64,000 bases of DNA from contig NMRA01000603.1 of the NCBI GenBank assembly GCA_002633005.1, positions 41,678-105,677 on the forward strand, given 5' to 3'. Each line of letters starts with the position of its first letter. Position 1 is the first letter of the stretch. The notes under the pieces were generated by a model. It was given only the letters and a program-made list of their open reading frames with translations. It ran no database searches and was not told where the DNA came from. Shown here piece after piece: positions 34,600 to 47,886 of the stretch. The position numbers were made by a program, and so were the translations under genes. The stretch is from Phoronis australis. Lineage: Eukaryota; Phoronida; Phoronidae.

Positions 34600-37500
34600 G
34601 ACAATTCCGCGGTGATGAAGCCATCAAGAGTTTAGTAACCGTGAACCAACACGGAGAGTAAGAATGGGGCTAGGACCAGTACACTGACTGGTAGCGAGGA
34701 GCTGCCACAAACAGCTATGACTGAGCTCCAACAGTGTGACGGGTAACCGGGGAATATGAGAGATGGGGCATTCGTATTAATCCAGGTGTATTTTTCCTCA
34801 TTTCAGAGGTGCCTATAACGGTTCACGAGGTAAACTTGAACTCCACTGACGCTACAGTCTTTGTTTATTATTGCGAGAGTTCTTTCAGTACCCCTTTTCG
34901 ACATGTACATGTACACGGTCATCAAAAATAGTAGCCTTCAGGTGTAGACAACAGTATTTTCCACATGTGGGAATTCCTTATAAATGACTCATAGTAACCA
35001 TCTTTAAAAGAGATACTATTCTTGTGATACAACGGGAAACAGTAGCATTATTTTATTACTACTGTAATCATCGGAAATAGTCCTTTTGTGTAATTCTCGA
35101 ATGGTGGTCTTCACGCTCTTCAAAATTCAGCCTTTCGATGGCGGCAATTCTACGGTATTTTTTCATGTTTTGGTTGTTTGGGTTGAATGGCTGTGCTGTG
35201 CACGAATGTTTTGTCTTTTTTGATGAATTTGTAATCTCAATTTCCATTGTGAACACTTGGCAGTGTCGGATTTACAAAGGGACATTTTCAATGAACTGCT
35301 CCACTGTATGGAGAGGGTACCGTCTGAAATGGGACACCTTAAGATGAAGGGCTAAACACCATTAAGCTTGGAAAAAGGGTGACAGTGCATTCCACCGTAG
35401 TGTGGTCCCAAAAAGATGCAGGGAGTGACCTCCTTCAACATGAAACCCGGTTGCACAATTTCACAAAAAGCAGGAAAATAGAGGTAATCGATTTCAACAC
35501 TGGGCCCTCTCTCCGTGAGTGGCCCCTTAAGAAGTTGTCAATAAAAACACAAAAGGGTGACCACTTGAATGTCATCAATGGCCTCCTTCAAGGATGGGGC
35601 TCCTAAATATGAAAATATCTATATTTTCAAATGTCAGGAAATACGCAGAAATTGATGTTATCTGTCAGGTCATCATTTTTTCTCAAGTATTACACAGAGA
35701 GAAAAATAAAGCAAAAGTTGTCTCCGTTGTCCCTTGCCAGAGAAAGGCATTTGGAAAAATATAGTTTTGCATTCGCAAAATTAACTTATTGAATTTGAAA
35801 ATCCAAAAATTAGTACACTCCGCAAAAGCTTCGCTTTACAAATTTTCTCAATTTTTTTGAAATATGTGTATGGTTGATTTCGTGCACGTTTTCAAGTGCG
35901 TTTAGATGACCTGTGCTGCAAAAGTGGAAACCCTAACGACAGTGTCCTGGCCAGCGTCCTCAAAATGTAAACCATGCACTGATACAGAGTTGTTAAATGT
36001 TCTCTTGAATTATCTATCTTATCCGTATTTCGCAGTCTTTCTTTTCTCGACTGTCCCCGGCCCCACGCATATGTCGGTTGTCAAGGTTTAACCCTGACGC
36101 CTGAAAGTTTATTGGGGCCCCGTGTCCCCCCCCCCGCTTCCTACGTCCCTGCTACTAGAAGAGGTCTTATTGGCCATCCTGCGACAAATGTTGTCATATC
36201 GGTATTTATGTTTTTAAATTTGTATTCCTCACTTATTCGAACATAGTGTGGACAGAGTTGAATTCACTGATTGCTTTTGCAGTTACATTTCTTTGCACCG
36301 AAGTTGACATTGTTTCTTTTTCTGAAGTTGATTGGTATATAATTCTAAAGTTTACATTCAAAGGCAACGTTGAAATCGTTGTGATTTTTGAGGAGTTTTT
36401 ATCAGTGGCATTACACGATCCACAAAATTTGTGGTTGAATTTTATTTGACATCAAGTCATGCGTGTGTGGGCTGGATAGAATTTCCTCAGTCTGTTTTCT
36501 GAGTTCAAAGTATAGAGACCATGTCGTACATGGTTCGGTTTCTATATATCATACCTTTATCGTGGTTAGGCGATATGTGCTGGAATCCAATAATTACAGA
36601 CTGACCAATCCTAAACAGTTTAAGCAAGAGAAACACTTGAACATTTATGAATTTCTATATTACAGGCTAACGGACATGTTTCTGCGGACATAGCATGCGA
36701 TGACATGGACGATGACTGTAAATGCATCATAACAATTGGGTATACATTTAAATTATGATTTATCCAATTTTTTATAAAAATTCATCATCATTGTTCAATG
36801 CTGACAATGTGTATGTAGTGAAAATATATCTTATACTGACTATTGGTATTTATAGCTCGGTGTATGGACAGCAATGAATCTCGTGTTTGAGGCCCTGACA
36901 GGACAGAAATCCTTTCACACTTGCAACCATTAGGTCCCGTAAACTGACTAAAGAGGGGATCGTGAGGCGTCAAGTGACGTTCTATACATAAAACATAGAA
37001 TTCCGAACGAACTTTATTTTTAAATACATTTTTAAATACAGTTAAAACTGTTCTCCAGTGCACATAATAGGAGCCCTGTTACTTAGTAGTTCAACCGCGT
37101 TACACGGGCTAGGTGCTGTGTCCTTTTTGAGTGTCAGCGATGTTCGGATTTTTTCTTCTGTTAAAGGCTCAACACTCTCTTTCTACCACTTTCTTCGAAA
37201 GTTGTCGCACTTGTTCATTCGGTCATTGCATTTATTCTTCTCTGAAAATTAGGAGATTTACTGGAATTTTAGTGAAAAGTTGATGTCAAATCTTATTTTG
37301 CGTCATTAGACAAATGATAAGCACATGGAAATCGGTGTAAAATGTAATGAATCCCAGTTTTTTCAAGATGTAAGATTGTTAAATATAGGTTATTCTGTAT
37401 TTTTACAAATCATAAATGCTTCTCTGAACTAGAAGTTTTGAATTTTTTCAGGTGTTTAGTATTCATGATAAATTACCTGTACGTCAGCTTGACGGGATGC

Positions 37501-39520
37501 ATAAGCTTGCAGACCACGTTGAGCTGAGGTCACTAAGGCTGGACCTGCAGTAGCTGTAGCGACTGACCTCTCTTTCCTTCCTCTACCTCATCTTACACTT
37601 ACACCTCTCCTTGTTCTCCTGGCTCTCCCTCATACCCTGTGGAAATAAACAGGCCTTTCAAATTCCACATAAAGTCTCGAAGATCATCAAGAGCCATGCC
37701 TAACATTGGATGAAATTTCAAAACCAAAGCAAATGTTTCAAAAAGGACTGGTGATATGTAAAAAAATTCTGTTTGCGACGGTATTCCATTTGTGAGTTCT
37801 CAATCTCAGTCTGTTGGTCTAAGCGCTTGTCACGTTTTACCCCATGGATAGGTGGTTGCAGGTTGTCACTCATCGATGCTAATATCGTTTGATGCAATGG
37901 TAGACTGAACACTGGTTGGAAGTAATCACTTCATTAATTTTGACTGCACGCTCACAAGTCCAGTTAAACAAAACGTATAAGGTAATGTCTTTTCTGTGCT
38001 CAGCCAGTGCTACAAAGACTTGACTTGTGAATCACTTTCAGAACCTGCTACAATTGTTGGTTCAATAGCACGGCACTTTTGACAGCTTTTCGTTCCCTAA
38101 CCACACCTGAAGTGTTAGAAAAGTTCTGTGCAATTGAAACTGCCCTACGGCTGAAGTTGGAGCCAATGAATAATGTTGTGAACTATGGCAGTACCTCGAC
38201 GTTCTGTTACATGCATTTTCTCGTCTGGAATAATAATTAGATGCACCGTGGACAGTAGAAAAAATTATTTTCGATTAATGTTGCTGAAATTTCTTATGTT
38301 TTAACTGGGGCCAATTTGCTGGAAGTTGACGTGCATTTTATCATTTTCTTTGTCCAAAGGTGTGTTGATTGATTCTGTCCTTTTTTATAAACGCAGTTAT
38401 GTTGCTCAAATGGCATGACATCATATTTCATGCATTATGTAACTTTGTATCCTTCCATGAGTCCATACATCACTGATTTTCATTGTAGTCAGCTCAATAA
38501 AACAAAAGTTGATTGCAAATCACAGACTTATGCAAATCCCTAAATTGCGAAGTGCTTGCAGTTATAGTCAGTGAAAATGTGCAACATACTTTGAAGCAAA
38601 GCATAATTACTTAGATTATGAAAACGTTTTGAATGCTGTTGGGACTGAATGTTCATGATGATGCATATTATAACTGGGTGAACAATTGTGTCAATTACAC
38701 ATTTACCAACACTCTTTGGAACGCATTTGTCTTTGACTTATCATCGTCACGTCTTTCCATATAATGACAATGTATTGTATCAGATGACTGGATTTAACAG
38801 CTTTTGAGATACTAGAAAATAAACTGTTTTAGGTTCAAAACATATCAAAATTTAGCATTAGAAAGTTAAACTTCCCATTTTTTAGTTTTTTTTAAATCAC
38901 TGAGTCAGTGAAGCACCTTGTAATTAGTTAGAATTACTGTAAATAACAGTGTGATTACTATGACATAGATTTAACTGATTTAAGTAAAATGCAGCTGAAG
39001 TATTTGCGGTTGGTCAATGTTAACATGAACATTTGAATCCTAAAATGCACTGGCTACATGTACTTTGGACCCACTGAGTATAAAGAATTCCAAAAAGCCT
39101 TGGGTCAGAAATTTTGGGGGATTTTTGAATCTTCCCACCACTAACAGCTGGGTATTTAGCTAATTCAAGTAGCAACTACATGTACTCGGCCACTTAATAA
39201 ACGGTGAATACGCAGTCTTCATGTAGGACCAATCACCCCGAAATAGTTGTACTTATAAATCCAACGTACGGTCACTATACATTGAAATGTTTTAGCAAAA
39301 TGTTGGTGTTCATGATGACTATAGATTAAAGACAACATAGTTTATGATTTTGACCATACGACAATCGGTGAGGCGGGCGATTTTCACTCACTTAACAATA
39401 AGACATGAATCGAACGTTTTCCGTTAAAAATGCACATAAATGAAATCCTAGGCAAAAGTAGACTAGGTCATACTTGGACAAGCATAAAAACCAAATAAGT
39501 CGAAAACTTCACTTCAGAAA
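34600..39520. other. No recognisable gene
   Basis: Mostly unique AT-rich sequence. Frames at 35379-35606 and 36788-37063 have no recognised domain. A pyrimidine-rich patch is at 37560-37630. Nothing else supported. Confidence 0.4.
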
Positions 39521-39529
39521 TGGGACTTC

Positions 39530-39760
39530 TTCATGCGCGCACCTAACCTTTAATATGGGGGGCTCGAATTCCTGACGATGTGGACTTTTTACTAACCAAA
39601 TAGTCGATTGACTAAAAACATTACCACGATCGGAGCTGTGTACGTGATATGAAATGTGCGTTTGCACCTTTTTAATGGACTTTTATCTCGTTTTCTCGCA
39701 CTTTTTGTTTCTCTGAGGCGGATCTTTTTGCCCACTTTGCCAAAGGAGGGGCTCGTTCGA
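39530..39760 (-). repeat. Dispersed repeat family X, copy 3 (inverted)
   Basis: The minus strand carries GGGCAAAAAGATCCGCC, TCAGAGAAACAAAAAGTGCG, AAAGTCCA and TAAAGGTTAGGTGCGCGC, matching 32590-32830. Confidence 0.65.
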
Positions 39761-39767
39761 ACAACTA

Positions 39768-39880
39768 CTTAAAATGTAACAACTTGTTACACTTTAGGAG
39801 AGGCTTAGCAACATAAAATGTAACAATGACGTAAAATGCAACAGTTGTTACAATTTACGAAACTGTTACATTTTACGGCG
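39768..39880. repeat. Nested inverted repeats of AAAATGTAAC
   Basis: AAAATGTAACAACTTGTTACA, TAAAATGTAACA, GTAAAATGCAACAGTTGTTA and TGTTACATTTTAC alternate in both orientations within 110 bp and could form several overlapping hairpins. Confidence 0.8.
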
Positions 39881-40755
39881 TATCAGACCTTTCACCTGTC
39901 TGAGGTCATCAGGCCATATGCAAATAAGGCACCTCAATGCATTTTGAGACTGTAATGCCGGACTTAACGCGCACGAAGGCGTGTCTTTTTGGTCAAGTTT
40001 GAAACGTAAAGAGAAATACTCCAAACTCATCTTAAAATCGCTATATTTACGAAAGGTTACAAAAATGCTTGTGCGCCACGACATGATACAGGTTTCTTGC
40101 AAGATGAGTAACGTTTACTTTCTCATTTTACACTACTTTTCACGTACCAAGCCACTTTAATTTAGAACCGTGTCAAATCTGGACCGTTCTAAATCACATT
40201 TCTAATTTGGACTAACTTTCTTATGATCGAGAAAGAATGTTATTCCACCATGCTAATCCGCAATGCGCGAAAGGCCCTCAGGTTATGTCGGCAGTTAGTC
40301 TCCAGCACAGACCCTCGAGATTTGTTGGGGTCTGCTACAGCGCACTTTTCCATCTGCATTCTCGGAATATTATTGGCTGTTCCGACTTCAAGAAACAAGG
40401 CATTCTATTGGTCAGTTGTATAATAGGTCAAATTAGTTCATCAACATGGCGACTTCCAGTGAAGGAGCTGTTCAAATCTCTCTGTTTCCATCTAACTTCC
40501 GCATTTCAAAGCTAACGAGTCCAGGAATACATCACCAGTAACGTATATGAAACATTTAATATTACTGTGCTGGATTCTGAAGTGTTATGAACTTTTTCGA
40601 AATACTTTGTGGAAAAGATAGCCAGTAGTAGGGACAAGCCAGCGTAGTAGGCCACCCAGGTCAACAGTCACTTATTTTAGGCATAGCACTGAATAGCAGT
40701 AAAGGAGTAACTGAGTGAGTAGCGGCCACGGGAGTTTGTCTCGATCTGAAAAATC

Positions 40756-40827
40756 ACCTTATTCAAGTTTCGAACCCAGTGCCTCTTGCGTCAATGCCAG
40801 ACGTCTCAACCAGTAGACTAAATTCCA
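40756..40827 (-). repeat. Decayed tRNA-derived SINE head
   Basis: On the minus strand there is an A box TAGTCTACTGG (40820-40810) and a B box GGTTCGAAACT (40776-40766, one mismatch), with tRNA-like spacing. The acceptor stem does not pair. Confidence 0.45.
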
Positions 40828-40899
40828 ATTACCCCTAGGCGAGTGATTAAGAGACTCCTTTATATTACTAAACCCACTGAAGGCAACATGTAGCCCCTC

Positions 40900-42130
40900 A
40901 GTTGGCCGGTTAGGGGCTACAATACTTCAAATCGCTTTCTGTACGAATTTCGTCACGTGTATTTTAAACGGGCGGTAGGCCAAATCCGGCCACCGATATA
41001 GAGTTTTCACCTTGTTAAAACATATTCCACTCAAAAAACTATCATTTAAAAAGGTGCTTACTTTCTTCAGTTGCCCTTTATACTTCTACACATATCTTCG
41101 AGAATTAAGGTGACTGCAAAAAATTCTAAATGCACTTTTGGTCACCGTCAATTTTTTTCACTACGCGCGTGATAACCACAAAGTATTTCAATTGAGTTAC
41201 AGTGTACATGAGTTAGGCAAAGACTGAGCGAAGCAAGTGATGCTGGCGCGTGAAACTTGCAAAATAGCATGTGAAGGTATCGGGTGAAAGTTGTAAGATT
41301 TGTGTTCCTCGGACTTTTTTTTCGTCAACATGCATGATTTCACTTAACTTCCTCAAAATGGCACCCGATAAGAGAAACTCGAGAAAACCGCGACAGATTT
41401 TCATCGATTTGTTCAAATTATCTTGACTGAATCGTCTCCAGGGTCATAGTATGTGTTAATTATAACCCCATGTGCATATATGCATGTTTCATTTGATTTC
41501 ATTTCCTGTATTCTGAAATTCGTAACTTTTTGTGGGGATGTACTATCGCCCCTGTATACCTGCGGCATCCAGGGCGACGTACATGTACATGTACTTGCCT
41601 ACACCCACTGCAGATTCACCACAATGCACAAAGCTCCTTTGAATACTGTGAATTTTGAACTAGTGGGTCAGAAAAGGATATATACTGAAATACTGCTATT
41701 CATTGTCATAATACACTGGCACATTTGTCAGTAGTACAGGTACTAGTGCTAACAGTAGTTTAGTAGGAGCATGAAAATACAGTCAATGGTCCTAAACACA
41801 CAAACATTAACCAGTCTAGCAATAGTATGACTGACACTATCGCTTTTGGCGGTGCCATTCTGCAATGAGTGCCATCGTACAGTTGTACCGAGTATTCAAT
41901 TATTTCAGAGGATTTTTATTGATGTGCAATTAGGATTATACTGACTCTTTTGTACATGTATAATCAACAAGATAAAACCTCTCCATTTTGTGAGTTGGCA
42001 GTCATTAAAACTGACCCACTTTGGTGAGAGCTTGTATAGAAGCCTAGTCAACTTTTCCGATAACATAATTTCGCAAAGTTATGTTTTACAGGGAATTAAA
42101 TTTCAGCAAAAAGCTCTCTGGGCTGGATTC
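40900..42130. other. No recognisable gene
   Basis: AT-rich with a GTACATGTACATGTAC run near 41580. Short frames only. Confidence 0.4.
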
Positions 42131-42602
42131 TTTTTAAAGGAGAATGCCACCCCAAAACGACCGATTTTGTATCAATTTAGATCGAGTAGTTCGGTTGCGT
42201 TACCTGACACCTGTGTTGAAATTATCCAATGACGTCATTGGTTTCACACGTAGTCTGTTCAGCAGTTCACAACACGGGTTGCTGGTGTCAGCTTATCGCT
42301 TGAATTCATCGTTTAACACCAATAAATCACCAAACTTCGATGTAAAACCCTTAAAAATACACCAAGTTCTTATAAAAACGTGTTGTTTTATTTCGCTGTT
42401 ACGGATTTATTGGTGTTTGGACACACCGTAGCCTACAAAGTTCGGGCAGGCTAATTTACCAAGGTCCGTAGCAGGAGTTTGGGGTCTGTTCGGAGATAAA
42501 TTCGAAGTATTTTTCCGTAAAATACAGACAAGAGAATCTAGATCTGAGTTGTTTAGACTTGTGATTTTTTGAGTTCTAAACACACAAAACGCTTGTAATC
42601 CC

Positions 42603-42705
42603 GGCCAGTGGTTCGGAACCCGATCAGGCCCGTCGCGGTGCACCAGACTGACTCGTTATCCTGGCTAGTGGCTCCGGAACCCGATCAGGCCCGTCGCGGC
42701 CGCCG
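42603..42705 (+). repeat. Tandem duplication inside the Kolobok-like element
   Basis: GGCCAGTGGTTCGGAACCCG and GGCTAGTGGCTCCGGAACCC, each followed by ATCAGGCCCGTCGCGG, about 60 bp apart. Much GC-richer than the surroundings. Confidence 0.85.
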
Positions 42706-43527
42706 GGAGTGGCACGAACATAAACAAGGTTGAGTTGGAAACTAAACCTCTAGTCACGAAAAGACTGTAATAGTCAGTGCTGTAGTGGTAAAAGTAGAGG
42801 TAAGTAGGCGCCGAAAGCCCACCGTATCACCTTGAGCACTGAACGTAACATACGGTGAGTAGGCGCTACGTTCAAATGCCAAAGGTGGTTGGCTGCGCCT
42901 ATACTTGCACCTTCATCCCACTACAACACTGATAATAGTGAGTCAAAGAATAATGTGCACGTAATTATTTACGTGAATTAGCCAGGAAACAGAAAATCTG
43001 CTTACTTGTTGGGGACCGCGAAGTCGGGTTCCCCTTCCACAGACCGTCAGGGCAAAGGTTGTACATTAACAATGATTTGAATAATGTATTTGTATTTCTA
43101 AATAAAGATTCCCCTAACATGTGACCATAGCATATAAAATCGTGTAATTGTTCCAGGTTTCTATCAGCAAACAGTGATTTAGCATGCGCTCACACGGCCT
43201 CGATGCCCAGTCAATTATCTTTATTCATTGCCGGCATCAAAAGCAGGTAACTTATTGGTTTAGTTATTGCTGGCTTCTCAAAATTTGCACTCACGAATAT
43301 TGCAAAGGCATTACAAATCGTATCTATTGAGACAGGCTTTGTTTCAGTTTTATATAAGCATTGGTTAAGATGAGAATAACTCATTTTGATAAAGAACGCA
43401 GAATACATGTACATGGCAACTCGCCCGGCGCCACTATCCCGATTTAGTCAAAAGCGCATCTGACGAAGACTTCACGGGTCTTATCGTTAGGTTTCACAGG
43501 CTATCAGTTCGAACTGGAATACACTAA

Positions 43528-43821
43528 TCAAGAAATACTAGAGACGCGCCGTGAGCTTGCACAGACAACGAAACGTACGTATAATTCTTTGGTAAGCCAG
43601 AATTCTTCAGAGAAATCACTGTCGACGAAATGCCGGCCACAGACACGGAGATGTTTCACGACCTCATACTTGCTACATGTATTAAAAGCGTACCTTTCAT
43701 TCTTCACTACCGCGAGCCAATTCCTAAGTACTTCGGGCTTTCGAGGAAGTAAAAAAATGATATACCCACTTTCTTCGTAGCTTCGGACAGGCACGAACGA
43801 TGTACCGCAATATAGCGGCAT
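43528..43821 (-). CDS. THAP-domain ORF of the Kolobok-like element
   Basis: 97 codons. Residues about 23-70 follow the THAP zinc-finger pattern: a hydrophobic-P (LLP, P26), W35 in VLRNWLAVV, then VCGRHFVDSDF with C61-x2-H64-F65. The N-terminal Cys pair is incomplete (only C5), so the domain is damaged or the first part is split by an intron. THAP domains bind the terminal DNA of P and Kolobok transposons. The ORF reads leftward from near the right end of the element and stops soon after the domain. Frames on the opposite strand are shadows. Confidence 0.65.
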   Translation of the reverse strand: MPLYCGTSFVPVRSYEESGYIIFLLPRKPEVLRNWLAVVKNERYAFNTCSKYEVVKHLRVCGRHFVDSDFSEEFWLTKELYVRFVVCASSRRVSSIS

Positions 43822-43989
43822 TAACTCTGCAGACGAACCACTGACATCGCTGCGTCATTTCTCACCTTCCTCACATGTTAACGCGACACCTTTCGGCAAG
43901 GTGAGGTCGACCGTATAAGAGGCGATATGGATATAGACCGAATAAGACGATGAAAAAGACTAATTAAATCGGGTGGCATTCTCCTTTAA

Positions 43990-45500
43990 CACAAGCCTCA
44001 GTTGTATGTGAAACCTTCAGTGGTTTTGGTGCAAAAATGGATCATTTTATACCAAAATCTAAATCCTTTTGTGTGGAAATTATTTGAAATGCACTCTTGA
44101 TGGTGACTTTTGCAACACCTGTGTCACTGGTCAGAGAGGCATATTTGGTTAATGCAATCTATGCAGGTCCCCTCTCTCTCTCTCCTGGACCATGACTCGT
44201 CGACTGTTTCATTTTTTACTTTCCACGTTCACATGATGTCAAGTGTTGCAGATTGCAACAGTTTTCTATTAATTTTCAGTCTAATTGCAAAACATTCTAA
44301 AACTACTTAGGTTCTCTGTAAAGCATCCAGGATTTAGACATTGTAAGCAAGCGAACTTTAAAAGCCTAGTTCATTGAAATGACTATTTTCCAAAACTTCT
44401 CACATTTCGAAATTGGGAGTTCAGGGTACTTCAAAGATTTTAAGTTGGGTCACTTGTGGGTTGTATTGTTATCCAGGCTATAGTCACTCACTTGCAATCC
44501 GCATTTTGAGAACAAGTATACAATGAAAAACAAGCTCTTGTTATGCAGTAGAAAACACTGGTTCTCAAAGGGGGCTCCCCTGTATGTGACTATTACCATT
44601 ATGTTTTTCTCAGTGTTTTGAGCAACATGCTAGTGTTTCATTCTTGTGACTATGATCTACATATTACAGCAGTGATTTTAGTCAACATATTGGTCTTTTC
44701 GAAAACTTTTTCAAAATTACAAATTTGACTCTCAGAGGGGCCCCTCGAGGCAAGAGTTGGGCAGAGTGAAATGCTTCAGAACATTCGCACTGGCAAACAC
44801 CCTCACGTTGACTCAATATTAAAAACCGTGATGTTATTGTGTTTCTAGACTCATAGGCTACAAAACACAACACAGGCCAAGAAATCAGTCGAACCATTGG
44901 GAACTTTATATTGCTGAATGTATTGATTAGAAATATGGTTTAGTTTGGGGATAGACTGAAATACTAGGTCTGGGCAAAGTTTGGATTAACATAGCCGTGG
45001 GCGCACAATAGGGCTACCCCCTCTTCATTACAAAATTTCCCCCCCAGTTGAAGCTCATTACAGTTTTGTTCTTGACTAGCTCCCCTGTCTCTGTCCCCTG
45101 TTCATGCAGTGCCTCCAGGTTACCCCTCTCATTACAGTCACAATCATTGGTCGCCAAAAATTTCAAGTTTGGCAACCTCTGTTGAAGAATTCTGACTACA
45201 CCGGTGATGCTGGGGGAATAGTTTATTAAAGACCCGACTGCCACTCAAGTTGCACATTCACTGTCTTGGTAAAGGGTAGACCATTATGTAAATAATGCCT
45301 GGGCCCTGGTAGGTTTCAACTTATTACTCAATATTATTTTTGTTATTTTCTATTCTACTTTTGGTTGAACTCAAGATAAGTTTCTCTTATTCTGTATTTG
45401 TGTGCTAAGTGATGGAACATTAGGTTTCATTTTTATTGAACTTCAAACCTCGGACCACAGTCTAAATGGGTGGAGATTATTCTTTTGCCGTGCCAGATTA
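43990..45500. other. No recognisable gene
   Basis: AT-rich. A minus frame at 45244-45014 (MAVGSLINYSPSITGVV start) has coding-like composition but no recognised family. Confidence 0.35.
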
Positions 45501-45519
45501 TCCATTAAACTAAAGCTTA

Positions 45520-45815
45520 TGGCCCACTTGGAACACCTCTCGGGTTTTTTCGAAGAGCTCTACAAATTTAATCTGGGAATACTCCAGAGCACCTCCGCTA
45601 CTTTCATATTTACAATTTTTTCTTCGAAACACTTCGTAGCCTCAAATAACCTCTCGGAGATGAGCGTTATCCAAAATATGGCCAGTCAAGTGACTTTCAA
45701 TCTTGAAAATAATAGGCTAAGTGAAGTTCGCACACATGTGCACAGCATTCACCTATTAGGTGTAATTTGAGGTAACGAAAGCACCCGAGGTGTTCTGGAT
45801 GCCCTTGGAAGATAA
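45520..45815. repeat. MITE-like inverted repeat element
   Basis: The left end CTTGGAACACCTCTCGGG with TTTTTTCGAAG and the right end CGAAAGCACCCGAGGTGTTC are inverted relatives. The interior has no gene; the 122-codon frame across it is most likely chance. Confidence 0.5.
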
Positions 45816-45959
45816 CATTTTCAGCACATGCTCGAACTTTTGTTATTGTGGTCAAACGTTCTCCACTAACTATGATAGTCACGCAGGTTAAATTCACCTC
45901 CAATGAGAAATCTGAGGCCCCGAATATACCCAAGTAGTCGGTGGGCCAGATTTTGTAGG

Positions 45960-46192
45960 GCCTCTAGAAAATGGTTTTTGTGAGTACTTTTGGGGGGCAA
46001 TTTCATTTTGGTGTTTTTTAATTCATTTATTAGAGTGTTTTCAAAATCTAAAAAGTTCCCACATATAAAGTTGCACATTTTTGAAAAATTTGAGTTTGAA
46101 GTTACATAATAATCACCAAAGAGCTTAGTAAACTTATATTTGTAAAAACAACAGTTTTGGTGACTTTTTTGTAAAACAAGTAATATGGTCCC
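45960..46192 (+). repeat. Dispersed repeat shared with 6480-6660
   Basis: CTAGAAAATGGTTTTTG, ATTTTGGTGTTTTTTAA, AATCTAAAAAGTT and TTTGAAAAATTTGAG-like words match the earlier copy. Truncated by the gap. Confidence 0.55.
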
Positions 46193-47047
46193 NNNNNNNN
46201 NNNNNNNNNNNNNNNNNNNNNNNNNNNNNNNNNNNNNNNNNNNNNNNNNNNNNNNNNNNNNNNNNNNNNNNNNNNNNNNNNNNNNNNNNNNNNNNNNNNN
46301 NNNNNNNNNNNNNNNNNNNNNNNNNNNNNNNNNNNNNNNNNNNNNNNNNNNNNNNNNNNNNNNNNNNNNNNNNNNNNNNNNNNNNNNNNNNNNNNNNNNN
46401 NNNNNNNNNNNNNNNNNNNNNNNNNNNNNNNNNNNNNNNNNNNNNNNNNNNNNNNNNNNNNNNNNNNNNNNNNNNNNNNNNNNNNNNNNNNNNNNNNNNN
46501 NNNNNNNNNNNNNNNNNNNNNNNNNNNNNNNNNNNNNNNNNNNNNNNNNNNNNNNNNNNNNNNNNNNNNNNNNNNNNNNNNNNNNNNNNNNNNNNNNNNN
46601 NNNNNNNNNNNNNNNNNNNNNNNNNNNNNNNNNNNNNNNNNNNNNNNNNNNNNNNNNNNNNNNNNNNNNNNNNNNNNNNNNNNNNNNNNNNNNNNNNNNN
46701 NNNNNNNNNNNNNNNNNNNNNNNNNNNNNNNNNNNNNNNNNNNNNNNNNNNNNNNNNNNNNNNNNNNNNNNNNNNNNNNNNNNNNNNNNNNNNNNNNNNN
46801 NNNNNNNNNNNNNNNNNNNNNNNNNNNNNNNNNNNNNNNNNNNNNNNNNNNNNNNNNNNNNNNNNNNNNNNNNNNNNNNNNNNNNNNNNNNNNNNNNNNN
46901 NNNNNNNNNNNNNNNNNNNNNNNNNNNNNNNNNNNNNNNNNNNNNNNNNNNNNNNNNNNNNNNNNNNNNNNNNNNNNNNNNNNNNNNNNNNNNNNNNNNN
47001 NNNNNNNNNNNNNNNNNNNNNNNNNNNNNNNNNNNNNNNNNNNNNNN
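46193..47047. other. Assembly gap (855 N)
   Basis: Run of N. Open frames through it are artefacts. Confidence 1.
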
Positions 47048-47886
47048 TAATTGATTTTCTTGGGAAATCTTGGATAACATCTGTATCACTTTCAACAACT
47101 TCAGCTTTAGTACTACTGTTGGTGCATTGAAACGTTGCTATGCCGTTCTATGTCCTTTCAATTTTTTGGTCTGACACTTGGTCTTCTAGTCTACAGCACT
47201 CAGCAGTATACTGTGTAGGCTACCAGGACATGCAGATGTTTTCTGCACAAACGTTTGTGACACCTCTTCTTCTTTTTGATCTACTGATCTACAGAGTTCC
47301 ACAGTCAATAAGCTTTCGTCAGGACGCTTTCCTAAGCTTCTTTAGGCTCTGACATCATAATTTTGTGCTGTTTGATAAACCTTGAATTATACAGGCATCA
47401 CACTCCATGGGAGCAGCCATATTGAAGTAACTAAGCACAACAATACAATACCGCCTGGCTCTCTGATTGATCAATTCAATAGAAAAGCGCCATCAAGTGG
47501 CAGGAATGTGCATCATATTTTGTGCAACAAAAACAACTTTTTTAAAAAAAATGTGCAAGTGTAGACGTGGGAACTTTTTGGAATTTGATTTATGGGTATA
47601 TTATCTAGCCACATAGAAAAAACTAGGTTGCCCCCCCAAAGTACTCACAAGGGTGAACGCTATGAGATCTGGCCCACCGACTAAAGGTGATCTGAATGGT
47701 TTAGGACACTCAAGTTGTGCAAAAAGGGAAATGGGGAAGAAAAAATATGGCAGTAAGGGGAGGGGTGTAGCTCGAAAATTGTGGCTACCTGGAAGGTCGA
47801 AAATTGTGGTGTTCAAAGGAATGAATACTGAGTAGGCCGCGAAGTGGTGGATATTGGGCGCCAGCAGTGTCTACTGTAACACTATA

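Larger units (their letters stand above)
42138..43985. mobile_element. Kolobok-like DNA transposon (TTAA target site, THAP ORF)
   Basis: 1848 bp bounded by AGGAGAATGCCACC and its inverted copy GGTGGCATTCTCCT, flanked on both sides by TTAA (42134-42137 and 43986-43989). TTAA duplications with a THAP-domain protein are diagnostic of Kolobok elements. The only recognisable coding part is the THAP ORF at 43821-43528, and no transposase core is seen, so it is probably non-autonomous. A tandem pair of about 60 bp lies at 42603-42705. Confidence 0.72.

Noticed and set aside
45402-45770. 122-codon + strand frame
   Set aside because: Spans a MITE-like inverted repeat, has no recognisable domain, and composition follows the repeat.
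45866-47098. 410-codon and 289-codon frames
   Set aside because: Mostly N (gap 46193-47047). The readable end is repeat shared with 6.5 kb.
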